Source: Cerrena zonata
Lineage: Eukaryota; Basidiomycota; Agaricomycetes; Polyporales; Cerrenaceae
Direction of reading: 5' to 3'
DNA length: 64,000 bases
Assembly (NCBI GenBank): GCA_038087015.1
Contig: JASBNA010000004.1
Span: 496,001-560,000, forward strand
A program made the position numbers and the translations under genes. Positions 11,400 through 23,130 of this stretch are shown here, in pieces. Each line of letters starts with the position of its first letter. Within the stretch, counting starts at the first letter, position 1. The notes below the pieces were generated by a model, which did no database searches, had not been told where the DNA came from, and saw nothing but the letters and a program-made list of their open reading frames with translations.

Positions 11400-11847
11400 A
11401 TGACGACCACGAGATATATCCCACATATAATCTATACAACTGCCATCATTTCAATAAGCACGCATTCTCTGAACATACGCAAACTCCACGAAGAACACCG
11501 GATACACTACCAAACTTATATCTCTCTCCTAGAGACTACCATTCGACGAATAAGGGCGGGAAAAAATGTACCGGAACGGGATTTTGAACGACTAAGAAAA
11601 TTCGCCAAAGACCCGGAAGCGGACAGAGCAGCCTCTCGAGGGTTGGAGGCGAAAGACGAGATCGGATGGTGGGAAGTCGTGTTTGGCAGGAGGAGGTCAG
11701 ACATGGATGGTGCAAGGCAACGAAGTGAGGACTTGGACAGGAGAGACTTCGAGAAAAGTACGTTTCTAATCCGTCGCTGAGAGCGTCTGATTGACAACGA
11801 ATACCTTTGCAGTTCAAAAAGAAGTGGAAAGTGATGCTATGTCATGA
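11400..11847 (+). CDS. Small predicted single-pass membrane protein, function unknown
   Basis: Predicted 130 residues from exons 11400-11757 and 11813-11847. The intron has a GTACGT donor and TTTGCAG acceptor and keeps the frame; reading through would end only ten codons later. An N-terminal hydrophobic stretch (YIPHIIYTTAIISIS, residues 6-20) could be a membrane anchor or mitochondrial signal-anchor. The rest is charged and helical (LLETTIRRIRAG, ERDFERLRKFAKD) with a WWEVVFGRRR motif. I do not recognise the family; the layout resembles small mitochondrial inner-membrane accessory proteins, which is only a guess. Its stop faces the F-box gene tail-to-tail. Confidence 0.6.
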
Positions 11848-12209
11848 CATTCTGTACGGCCAGTTTGTATCTACTTCTCGTCGATGTCAGATCACAACTA
11901 CGGATCCTATATATCTTTATAGACTGAATACTCCAGACTATCTCTGAAGTCTCGGGCTAATCAGGTCGTGTCAAGATACTACATACTCTGTCCCAACTCA
12001 GACGGGGCTTGCAATCCAAGGGGAAATCTAACTGTAAGTTCCTCTGTTTTATTATCACTGAACCGTAAAGTCCGAACACACCGCGTACCTTTGTATGTTT
12101 CTTAAAGGAGCCAAAAATTAAGTGAACAGTGGAATCCATCAAACCCAAGATTGTCAACGTACATTTAGCTATTGAGATAGACAAGAAACTATAAACATTC
12201 AGACTAGAT
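11848..12209. other. Tail-to-tail intergenic region
   Basis: About 360 bases between two convergent stop codons. I see nothing beyond presumed 3' untranslated and termination sequence. Confidence 0.4.
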
Positions 12210-14051
12210 CTAACCTCGAGACATCCTACAGTGCAAACACATATTTCCACAACTCCTATTCTTCAAGCTATCACCTGGATCGGAGAATATCGTCCTCTCC
12301 AATCCAGGAGCCTGAGACACCCATCTTTTGACCTCGACCCAACACTCCGCATGATCTACAACCCCCGAAAATTCACGTTCAAATCGTTCAACAATCGGTT
12401 TAAAGGTGTGAAGAGGACACTTGGAATCACCGCCAATTTCGAATTCGAATTTAATTTGGAGTTGCTGGATTTGATGCCCCTGTTCTCGTCTTGATACTAG
12501 ATCTTGCCTCAGTTCGCAGATAAAGTCCGAAAAATAGCTATAGATGTTGTTTCGATTGTGAGGGAATTCTGTGAAGCCAAGTTCAAAAAGGAAGGATAAA
12601 CAAGATAGTTTCGGGAATAGAATTGAAGAATTTCCGTGATTTGACGAGAGCGAAGGAATGTTTTTGTAGGTAGGTTCCCCCCAGGTGGAGACGGAGACGG
12701 AGTTCCGTAGGGTCTCTACATCTTGTAACGGGTGAAGTATATTGAACCAAAAGTTTTGATCAACTGATGATGTAGATGGATGGATGAGTGATAGAACGTT
12801 GGCGGAGCGGATATATAGGGAGTGAATTCCATCGATAGCACACTCCAAAAAGGAGGAGTCGTAGAATGAGAAATACGAGAAAGAGAAATCAACATTTCCT
12901 TGACAGACCGTATCAGATTGAAACGACCCAGATAACTGAACGTTTGTCTCGTTCACGCAAAGTTCAAGAAAAGACATGAGTTTGTTGGACTCAATAGAAG
13001 GTCTCCATGATGTTCGCAGTGTATTAGACACCGTAGTTAACAGGGTCTGTAACTGGTTCTCCGGGGAGTTTGCCTCGGCAGAAGCCTTGATGACTAGCTT
13101 CGTCTTGTGTGGGAGCACTAGACACCTGAGAAACTTGTCTACGAGATAGTCAACGTCCTCGAGATACAGAATCTTCAACATGGGTGATTCGACAGGTCGG
13201 GGGTGTATAGAAATACTCGTTTCGGGATCCATGCAGTCCGTCAATGACAGAATTTCAAGTCGAGGCATGTCCCTCAGCGAGTCCAAAAGTACCTGAGGTT
13301 GGAAGAGTTTATCTTGTTCTGGTTTTGGGAAATACGTGTAATCTTGATCGAGGTATAGCTCCTTCAAGGTGCGTCGAAACAGTTTGAGGGAATCCCTAAC
13401 GAAAACCCGAAACAAGAAGAGTATTTGAAGAGAGCAGAGAGGCACCTTTGAGAGTGTGTTTGCGAATCGGGATGGGATTGAGTCAGATATGTAAGGACCT
13501 AGGTTCTTGAGCTCGATATGTATGAGATTGCTACAGTCGCCTTTGATCGCATATTCGGCCAGTTCGTCTAGAGATTGGTTGATATTCATAGTGAACTTTT
13601 GAGTTCGGGGTAAGTTCCGCATAACCATCTCAAAACCGGGTACTTCGACAACCGGAAAAGGGTGGTTTACCTCAAGGTGGTGAGCCACTCTACCGACATG
13701 AAGGTGCTGGATAGTGGCATCGCGGGCCTTTAACAAGACTTCTTTAAACCGAGCGCCTGCGGATTCGAGATACGGATCCAGCAACACTAGGCCACCCCAA
13801 AGTGTGAGCGTATTCTTGACTACATCGTTCCAATGTCTACAAACGTTGGAGAGGTGCACCCAGTCGTAGGGTTGAACATCAGGGTACGGCTCCTGGCTGT
13901 AATTAAGTTGAAGGAGTTGGTTGCAATCATGAGCATATTGTTGCTGCATGTCCGTCACGACATGATTGAATATCATGGCGAGGATTTCGGGAGGTAGACA
14001 CGCGATAGGACAAGTTGGCTCTTGTGGTGCGGGGGAGCGTTCAGCGGCCAT
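12210..14051 (-). CDS. F-box protein with degenerate leucine-rich repeats
   Basis: Intronless 613-residue protein, starting at the ATG at 14051 (MAAERSPAP). The F-box lies at residues about 13-70: CLPPEILAMIFNHV, then VHLSNVCRHWNDVV and TLWGGL, the usual Agaricomycete form in which the box binds SKP1 of an SCF ubiquitin ligase. The remainder has irregular leucine-rich strands (IHIELKNLGPYI, LEILSLTDC, LKILYLEDVDYL), typical of the large, fast-evolving substrate-recruiting F-box families of mushrooms. The open frame continues upstream to 14318, but that part is low in coding character and lacks resemblance, so the inner ATG is preferred. Not similar at sequence level to the F-box genes near 47 and 50 kb. 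Confidence 0.85.
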   Translation of the reverse strand: MAAERSPAPQEPTCPIACLPPEILAMIFNHVVTDMQQQYAHDCNQLLQLNYSQEPYPDVQPYDWVHLSNVCRHWNDVVKNTLTLWGGLVLLDPYLESAGARFKEVLLKARDATIQHLHVGRVAHHLEVNHPFPVVEVPGFEMVMRNLPRTQKFTMNINQSLDELAEYAIKGDCSNLIHIELKNLGPYISDSIPSRFANTLSKVPLCSLQILFLFRVFVRDSLKLFRRTLKELYLDQDYTYFPKPEQDKLFQPQVLLDSLRDMPRLEILSLTDCMDPETSISIHPRPVESPMLKILYLEDVDYLVDKFLRCLVLPHKTKLVIKASAEANSPENQLQTLLTTVSNTLRTSWRPSIESNKLMSFLELCVNETNVQLSGSFQSDTVCQGNVDFSFSYFSFYDSSFLECAIDGIHSLYIRSANVLSLIHPSTSSVDQNFWFNILHPLQDVETLRNSVSVSTWGEPTYKNIPSLSSNHGNSSILFPKLSCLSFLFELGFTEFPHNRNNIYSYFSDFICELRQDLVSRREQGHQIQQLQIKFEFEIGGDSKCPLHTFKPIVERFEREFSGVVDHAECWVEVKRWVSQAPGLERTIFSDPGDSLKNRSCGNMCLHCRMSRG

Positions 14052-15634
14052 GTTAATTGGAGGTTTGAGGGTATAGTCTGATTGGAATGATGAATACGGT
14101 GTGTTGACTGAACGCCAGCAAGTCAAGGTGACTGGGCACTTACCTGATCCTCGACGAGAAGGTTGTGAAACACAAAGGCCACACGCGGCTGTGCGGCAGC
14201 TGTTAAATACAATCCCGGCTGCGTGGCTGTGACTTATGCGCAAACAATCGGACAATTGCATGGACCTAGTACATTCTAAGTCAACAATTGAAATGACAAG
14301 ATTAAGGGACACACGCAAGTGTTAATCATCTCTAGCCTCCAAGTACGGTTCAAGCTTTAGCGATTATCTGCTCGATGATTAGCATAGTTACGCACTGTGT
14401 TATCAACTACGGAAAATTCTCACCATTCTCCAGACCGCAAAGTCATTTGTTTTTTTTGTCAAGAGACTCTTGTCTCTGCCTCCGGTCGTAGACTGTTTGC
14501 GTTAGGGAGTATTGTACTCAATGAGGATATGGAATTGTAAATATACCCACCATATTGGAAATGATGCAATGAGACATTCAGCAAGATCCAGGAGCGGGAT
14601 TTCAAATTGTCATGGCCTTCGTGAATTGTCGACGGCTCAGGCGGCGAAGAAGTTGAAATGAGTTGTCAGGTGTCTTGTCCCATGCTCAGATATTGTTACC
14701 CAAAGATATTTATAACGCCCTACGGTTCGGAAAGATTGTCGAGTGTCTTTGAGGGTGCGTAGTCCCAGTCATGAGGGCACTCACGATCCGTCTTACTGAG
14801 GATGCCATTGCCTAAACGATACGTGACTTTGGTTGCTAGATAGTTTATAAAGATGTGCCAGATATTCAGTCTTTGGAAGCATCTATGACATTGACGTGCC
14901 TCCAACAGAGATAACGGCAACCAAGTCGGGCTTCAGCTGGACATCATTCGGATTCCTTCCTGTCAAACATCGCTGGCAGGCCCATCTTTCAAGCCTAGAT
15001 TCGAAGAGACCTTAGACCCGTTGACAGCTTCCCACTGAAGGTTCGGTAAGCCCCCCAAAGTGCGTGACTAAGTCAGAACTTACAATGATTGGGTACACCC
15101 TCTCAGGCTTTCTCGCGAAGATTTGTATCATATTCAGCCGGTGACACGTATACCGCATAAGCCTCGGAAGTATATTTTCTGCTCAATAGTTCACAAAAGG
15201 TTCGGAAAGGCACTCTATGAGTCTGATGAATTCAAACACTCGCTCCCTGCATTCAAGTTCAACTTGAAGTCGAAGCGACTACCAGTAATGTTTGTCCCTG
15301 TATTGCAAAGGCCTTCGAATCAAACATGCACAAATACTATTTGTTCAATGCACTGTGACGCGTGTGACGAGTCAGGCTACTGACCTTGCAGATGCAATTG
15401 GTTGATCCGATCGTATGTATCCACATGAAACAAATGAAATAACTTATTGCTATGTATGCCCTGTAAACTTACTCTATCCAAAGTTGCTTTACATTCCGAG
15501 TGGTTGTCCGAGCGAGTTACCTCCGACGGGCGCGTAATTTTGCAATCTGAACGTCAGACTGCGAGTCATATGGAATGGACAGGGGTTGACGATTACATAA
15601 CTTCGCCGTCATCATGGTAGACTCATCTTCATGA
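14052..15634. other. Intergenic, no supported gene
   Basis: Nearly 1.6 kb. Short open frames at 14720-14920 (minus) and 15123-15383 (plus) show no motif, and many stops interrupt all frames. It may contain decayed sequence related to the NTPase relic that follows. Confidence 0.35.
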
Positions 15635-17982
15635 TTGTATTATTTTTTACATTTTCCATTGTCATCCAGCAACTATCAGAGAAAGAAAAGGCTATTCTTC
15701 GAACCAGGCCATTCTTTCGATGATATCCGTGGAAGCATACTCCGCCAGGACGAAGCGTTTTTTCTTGAAGAGTCTACAAATTGCAGATTTACGTTGACTC
15801 CTGGTGAGTCCATTGTTTACCTTTCTTCGATTTCTCACTTCCATCAAATAGCTTCAAAATGTGAAAACGACACCAGATTGGGTTCTGCCCGGAACCAGAG
15901 AATCCGGACTTCAGAATTACGACGTTATTCCCATCAACAATACAAATGATCAGGTCCAAACTGCATTATACCATAAGCTGTTGAGCTCGGACATGGTTTC
16001 TATCGTGATCATAAGACTTCCACCTCGCAAGTTATATCACCTACTGGAAACTTCTAGTCAGACGATGCCTGTTGACAGCAACTTTGGTACCGCTTGTCTT
16101 AGGAACAAACTGGAAACTAGAGGGGTCTAGATGGAACCTCTTTTACGCATACTGGCGAAACCGAAAACCCCAAGAACTACCTCAGGCTGTCGGTACAGCC
16201 CTACCACTTTCCTTCGATGAAAAGGGTAGCACCGATCCATCGTACCGTTTACCATTCCTTCACACCGGAAATCAGGCGTTACTCCTTCTAGATTCGTATC
16301 GAAATCTTCTCGAACCGGTCATCACAATACAGCGGGACTCCCCTACTTCTGGCGTTCTTCTCTCCGGGCACTCCGGCGTTGGTTTGCATCTTCAACAACT
16401 TATACCACTGACTAACTGTAACTCTTGTATCAACAGGGAAGACCACTTGGCTTTGCTATATGCTCATACACCTCCTAGCGGATGGGAAATCTGTCGTTTC
16501 CGGACTGTATACGCCGTTTCTACAATAATCAGGTTTACACGACCATCGAAACCCGCGACCTACCAGGCTTAACTGAAAGTATCTCTGATGTCTTATGGTG
16601 TCGTCTGATCGACAGTGACTGCACTGTGCTTCCTCCCCTTACTGCTCTAGTAGTATCGTCCCTTCCTATTTCCTATTCAGGCTTTCAAGTTTTCGCCTGA
16701 CTCAACACGATATTCCGCCTGGATCAAACAACGTTCGGCTCGAATCTTGGGGCTGCCACTGCGGAATAAGAAGGAGTTGGAAGCACGGTGCGTGCGTTTG
16801 ATTTGCTTAGAAACTCCCATCCCCTCAAAGTTGATCAGGGTTGAGAATGATTCCGGAATATCAAGTGTTATTTTGGAAGCCTGCAGACTGCACTCGATCG
16901 CCCTCCAAACTCCGTGTGAAGAAAGCGTTAGAACTTCTTGACCCAAATGCATCTGACGATCATCCTGAACAGCGCGTAAAAGACTTGCTTCGTACACTGT
17001 TGCGTCGCGCTATAGAAGAGCACGGCTATGCCTCTCGTGACGTCTTCTCAGCTATATTTTGCCCTAGGGAGATGGACATCAAGATCCAAAACGCACTGGC
17101 AGAACTCTCGAAAGACCTGCTGAAGGTGATGCGGGTTTCGGGGGTGATCTCATCTACACCAGCTTTCAATTCGCCATCCCAAGAACTCATTGCTATTTCG
17201 CCTATCCAACCCGTGTACCTTGAACTCTCTGATACATTTGCCGTCGAATTCAAGTCTGTGGCGATTCGAAGGGAGATAATCAAACGGCTCGCGGCCGCAG
17301 GACAAGAGAAAATCAGAAAAGTATTCGACGTGCATCGTGGTACTATGACAAGCACAGTATTATCTGGATGGGTGGTGAAATGTATGGCCCACAATATTTC
17401 GAGAGGAATTCCTTCTAGGTTTGAGCTTTTTGGCGGTCTCGTACCCATGTGCACGGAGGATGGAACTCCTGAAACGGCTGCTTGTTTCTGTACGACAGAC
17501 CCCTCACGGCGACCACCTCAATTCACCCTTCGTAAACGGGAATACGCCTCAGTCCGATTCAAAAACCATAAACAGAGGAGTGTTTCTGCATCCCCGTGGC
17601 CTCAAATAATTCGCTATTCGACTTCTTTGTTGAGGTTGAGATAACGGTAACTGCAATAGAGCAAGTACAACCCGTAGTTTGGATCTTCAAGACAACCACT
17701 TCGGAAATCAATGGCGGACCGAAGAACGACATAACCCACATAAATTCGATTGTATTCGCAACCCAGCAATGTGCGCAACAACTTACAACTAGCGCTCCAG
17801 TAGATGATGGAAACGTGCGGAAAAGGCGGAAAGTTAATGTTAATAAGGAGGTTAGGGATGTCCAATTGAAGTATGTACTTGTCGGCGTTTCTGACTCTTC
17901 AAGCTCGCAGCGTCGGCGGCGTATGCCTGGGGGATGGACATCGATAGAGGGAAACGTATTTTATCAATGGATCAAAGTATGA
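15635..17982 (+). pseudogene. CRN/RHS-like P-loop NTPase relic
   Basis: Decayed member of the large Agaricomycete family of putative P-loop ATPases often annotated as crinkler-like or retrotransposon-hot-spot-like. Recognisable blocks in order are an N-terminal region (about 15640-16130), PFLHTGNQ and a Walker A motif (GHSGVGKT) rebuilt only by removing the intron at 16382-16436, then a DVLWCRLIDSD block near 16590, a helical region at 16841-17530, and a C-terminal block with LFDFFVEVE and TTTSEINGG near 17600-17720. Successive blocks lie in different frames. Shifts near 16497, 16660 and 17570 have no convincing introns, so the gene looks broken. It is not clear whether these proteins act as effectors or in genome conflict. 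No restored reading is given. Confidence 0.65.
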
Positions 17983-19253
17983 ACGACTGAACATTTTTGT
18001 ATACATTTAGTCTTTTATGATATTGTATCCTTTTACCCTCCTCTTTCATACCATGCACCGGCTATAAGGAAGCAATACTTCTCTAAATTCTACATCGGGC
18101 CTCAGGGTTCAATGAGTTTCCTAATGACGTGTCATCATCTCAGAGTGGGCCCAGTGGATGCGGCGTCGGCATAGTATGTACCCTCACAGCCCTCAAGAAA
18201 GGAAGAAAAACATCCCGTTGTATTGGTGGAGCTTCTTGTGGTTCATTTGGATCATCACCCGGAGGATTGCTTCCTTCCAAGTTAGAAGAAGCCCCTCACA
18301 ATAATTCCGAGTGACATCGGCTCAGAATATTTGGAGCAGACTCGGACACGAATGCTGACAAAGCGGAACAGCGGCGAGTCAGCTACTCATCTCGAAGCTG
18401 GAAAACGCATCTACCATTGAACTAGGCTCAACCATAGCCTCTACCTATGGCAAAAACGAACGTTTGCTTGGTATTTCATTTCACGCAGATAGCCTCATCT
18501 TGCTCCTAAAGGCCGTGAAGAACACCGGTTCCCTAAGCTCGTGTCGCAGTTATGGATCATACTGACAAATGCATGAAGTCATGGCCACCGCTATGCTGTA
18601 ACTAAACATCGCATTAATTACATCTGCCCCACGAGAACAAATTTCGTGACTTACCTCCGACGCTTTCATGATATTCCAATTTCCTTCCTGCGATGGAGTT
18701 CGCCACGAAATAAGTGATTTTGGAGCCCGTGGAGAACATATGATTGATAAAGGTCCCCGGAGTCGCTCGGATAAGCATGCCGTCGTTGTTACTTTAATTC
18801 TCATCAGCCTACAGCATAGCGTTGGGAGTGATATGAGGACAAGCACTCGCCAAAGACCGAAGAGTGCATCGGATCGAATGCTTATTGTGGATACAACAAG
18901 CCGAATTAGGTGGAGAGGTTGTCAAAATGTGATGATGAGTATTCTTCTCTACATTGAGTAGTAGCCTATTTCATAGACGCCATAAGCGTCATGGAATTTA
19001 GAATGTAGGAAACAAGCTTCTTGCCGCCATTTGGAAAGCCGATATCCCCAAATGCACATAATCGAACCCGCGAATGCTCCAAATGATTGATTGACGGGTA
19101 AGTCTTACGGAAACCGTTTTAGGGAATTTTGGAGGACGCAAAAAGCTATAAAAGCCAGACTGTTTGGCAGTGAAAAGACATCCACCAGAAGATACGCAAC
19201 TACTCACCCAATAACCAACCACACACAACTACTTGCTCAATCGAACATCTACC
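17983..19253. other. Intergenic, weak coding traces only
   Basis: About 1.27 kb. A minus-strand frame at 18550-18846 contains a consensus GTAAGT-type donor near 18655, and a small + frame lies at 18129-18314. Neither joins into a recognisable protein. A sequence resembling a promoter with a TATA-like element (GCTATAAAAGCC) lies near 19146, about 110 bases before the secreted-peptide ATG. Confidence 0.35.
19143..19154 (+). promoter_or_regulatory. Putative TATA box of the secreted-peptide gene
   Basis: The sequence GCTATAAAAGCC lies about 105 bases upstream of the ATG at 19254, a plausible distance for a strongly expressed fungal gene with a short leader. Position and match are the only evidence. 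Confidence 0.45.
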
Positions 19254-19666
19254 ATGCGTTTCACCGCTACTCTTTTTGCTCTCGCCGCTACTGCAGTCAC
19301 CTTCGCTGCCGCAGCCCGTACGTTTCTTGCAACGTCTGAGAGAATCAGTACTTACTTCCAATTTTTTCCATGCAGCCGAAACCTTGGTCAAGCGTGGCGG
19401 TCCCGAGATCTGTACCTCCAACAAAGACGGTACCGGCGAGACTGACCAACAGGTCACCAAAGACTGCTGCGCCGCTGTCAACCAGAAGGCCTACTTCAAT
19501 GAGGTCGAGAAGGTATGCGAAGGCTATGGGGGCCCTGCTGACAACGCGTGAGTTTTTTGTTATGGTGGGGCGTGAATGGCTGCTAACGAGTAATATGTAC
19601 AGAGTGGACACGGGCGAGATGGTCAAGTGTTGCGCAAGCCGTGACAGGGGAAGCCGTGCGGTTTAA
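19254..19666 (+). CDS. Small secreted cysteine-rich protein
   Basis: Predicted 99 residues from exons 19254-19317, 19376-19547 and 19603-19666. The N-terminus (MRFTATLFALAATAVTFAAAA) is a clear signal peptide, followed by ETLVKR, a likely Kex2 cleavage site, so the mature peptide would begin GGPEIC. Six cysteines follow in a C-CC-C-CC layout (ICTS, DCCAA, VCEG, KCCAS). The layout differs from the eight-cysteine hydrophobin pattern. Similar short secreted proteins are often expressed in fruiting bodies or at host contact, but I do not recognise a named family. A TATA-like element lies upstream. Confidence 0.78.
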
Positions 19667-20061
19667 TTGTAATATCCACGCACTCAAAGAATTTCGAGAT
19701 GTGGAATAGCTTAAGGAGCCTGTAATAATAGTCATGCTCAGACGTGGACGAAGAATGTTTGCAGACAGAATTGAAGACAGAATGATGTGTTTGCTATACG
19801 GTTGCTTGATGCTTCGACAATGAGCTGTAGTATCAAAGGTTTGAGCGCAAGAATGAGATAGACCGCATACATGACCCTGTAGAAGCGGTCTCGAAGCCGA
19901 ACCTTTGTTGTCGTTCTTTCAAGAGGGGATGATCCCACCTAAGCCTCGGTAATTGATCAAGATTTAGCATAAACGAGCGTGAAGACTCATGAATAATGAG
20001 CATTAAGCGGGCATAACATAGTGGTGAAAATGGGAGCAGTGCAGCGAGTAATTTGGGCCAT

Positions 20062-20654
20062 CTATTTCCTCCATCTCGAAACGACGGTTCCACATCTTTC
20101 GCATTTCTTTTCGACATCGAGGCTGTCATTCTGTATTAATAATGGTAGCAAGAGGGGGTTTATCTAGAGTGATACTCACAAGAAACATGTGAATCCGATA
20201 GGAAACATGATGACAGCGCAAATAATTCCGACAGCCCCATGTTTACTGACAAGTGAATGATCGCCCCGAGCGCACCTAGCGTACACTGAGAAAAAAAATC
20301 GATAAGCGGGGAGTACTCTGATTTCAAAGAGTGATCGAGATACGTACGTTGATTCTGAAACATAGTTCCGAGCTGAGCATCTGACATTTCGGTTGGGGGA
20401 GTAGTGACTGGCCAGCCATCGACATTACTGCGTTGTGGAGACAGAGTCTGTGGCGGAGGATATGCATAAGACGGAGAAGCTATTGGCTGGAATAGTAGTC
20501 AGGATCACCGCTTGGCGAGCACATAGCAGTCCAGAATAGTGCTTACTTGTGACGGCCCAGCGGTAGGTTGAGGCTGAGACGTAACCAGCTCTCGTCCAGA
20601 ATATGCTGGAGGATCTGCTGGAGGATCTGCAGGGATTGTTTTGAGGTCGATCAT
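20062..20654 (-). CDS. BRI3-like small membrane protein
   Basis: About 136 residues from four exons: from the ATG at 20654 to 20547, then segments ending near 20348, 20185 and 20062. The N-terminal half is proline-rich and disordered with PPxY-like sequences (ADPPADPPAYSG, YAYPPPQ) encoded partly by a short 12-base tandem repeat near 20610. The C-terminal third reads CARGDHSLVSKHGAVG, a hydrophobic span (IICAVIMFPIGFTCF), then KKCERCG. This paired CxxC-like arrangement flanking one membrane segment resembles brain protein I3 and LITAF-related endosomal or lysosomal membrane proteins. The last intron needs an acceptor at GACAG to keep the KKCERCG frame. Divergent from ARF6. Confidence 0.7.
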
Positions 20655-21359
20655 ATCCAAGAAAAAGGCAATAGATAGAGGGTATCTGAGGAGCTATTGC
20701 CGACTAGCAGAATGATCACGGTCTTTCTTTAAAACAGATAGAGAAGAAGCAGCACACTGTGCTTACTGCGGCCCCCGCAGTATGCAATACAATGGTAGAG
20801 AGCAACGTCGAACGCATGTTCGATTGTGTTAGTGAAGGAATAGGAGTTGTCGATGGGCGCCTAGACCATCAGCAGCGGCAGAGCAGTGCAAGCGTGATCG
20901 CAGCAAGAGTATCTTCACTCAAAAAAGGTCCAGAGAAGGAGGCTGCACGACGTTTTCGGGTCCATGAGTGGTTTGAAATTGCACAGATGATGTCTTTCCC
21001 CCGCAGACTACACAGCCATCAGTTCATGCAGTGCTGCGAGCGAGTCCTGAGAGTAAGTAGGGCAACTTCATTATCTCGTTGTGAGCCCACGTTCCGTTCC
21101 TAGATCTGCAAAGCATTGTTCAAGTCGACGCGCTGTCCGAAATCTAGGTATCCATGTGTGGGTGGCTTTCCATAGTCATATTAGATATACGAGGATGCTG
21201 TCGTACACAAAGAGTTGAGATGTCGTGGAAGAGGGTTCGGGGGACGCCGCAATGCCAGGAGAGAGACTGGTTCGCGGGCGCCTGTTGGACTCTTGCACTT
21301 CTCTTTGCTGGCCTCGACCTCCCTCCCGTCGTTCATTACTCTCATCACAGTCTTTAGCC
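20655..21359. promoter_or_regulatory. Divergent intergenic region upstream of ARF6
   Basis: Seven hundred bases between the divergent BRI3-like and ARF6 starts. It includes a 115-codon + frame (20759-21103) without recognisable motif. It probably holds both promoters and leaders. Confidence 0.35.

Positions 21360-23130
<1,771 letters not shown>

Noticed and set aside
14052..14318. Upstream in-frame extension of the F-box gene at 12210.
   Set aside because: Lacks family resemblance, is cysteine-rich by chance, and a good ATG lies just before the F-box.
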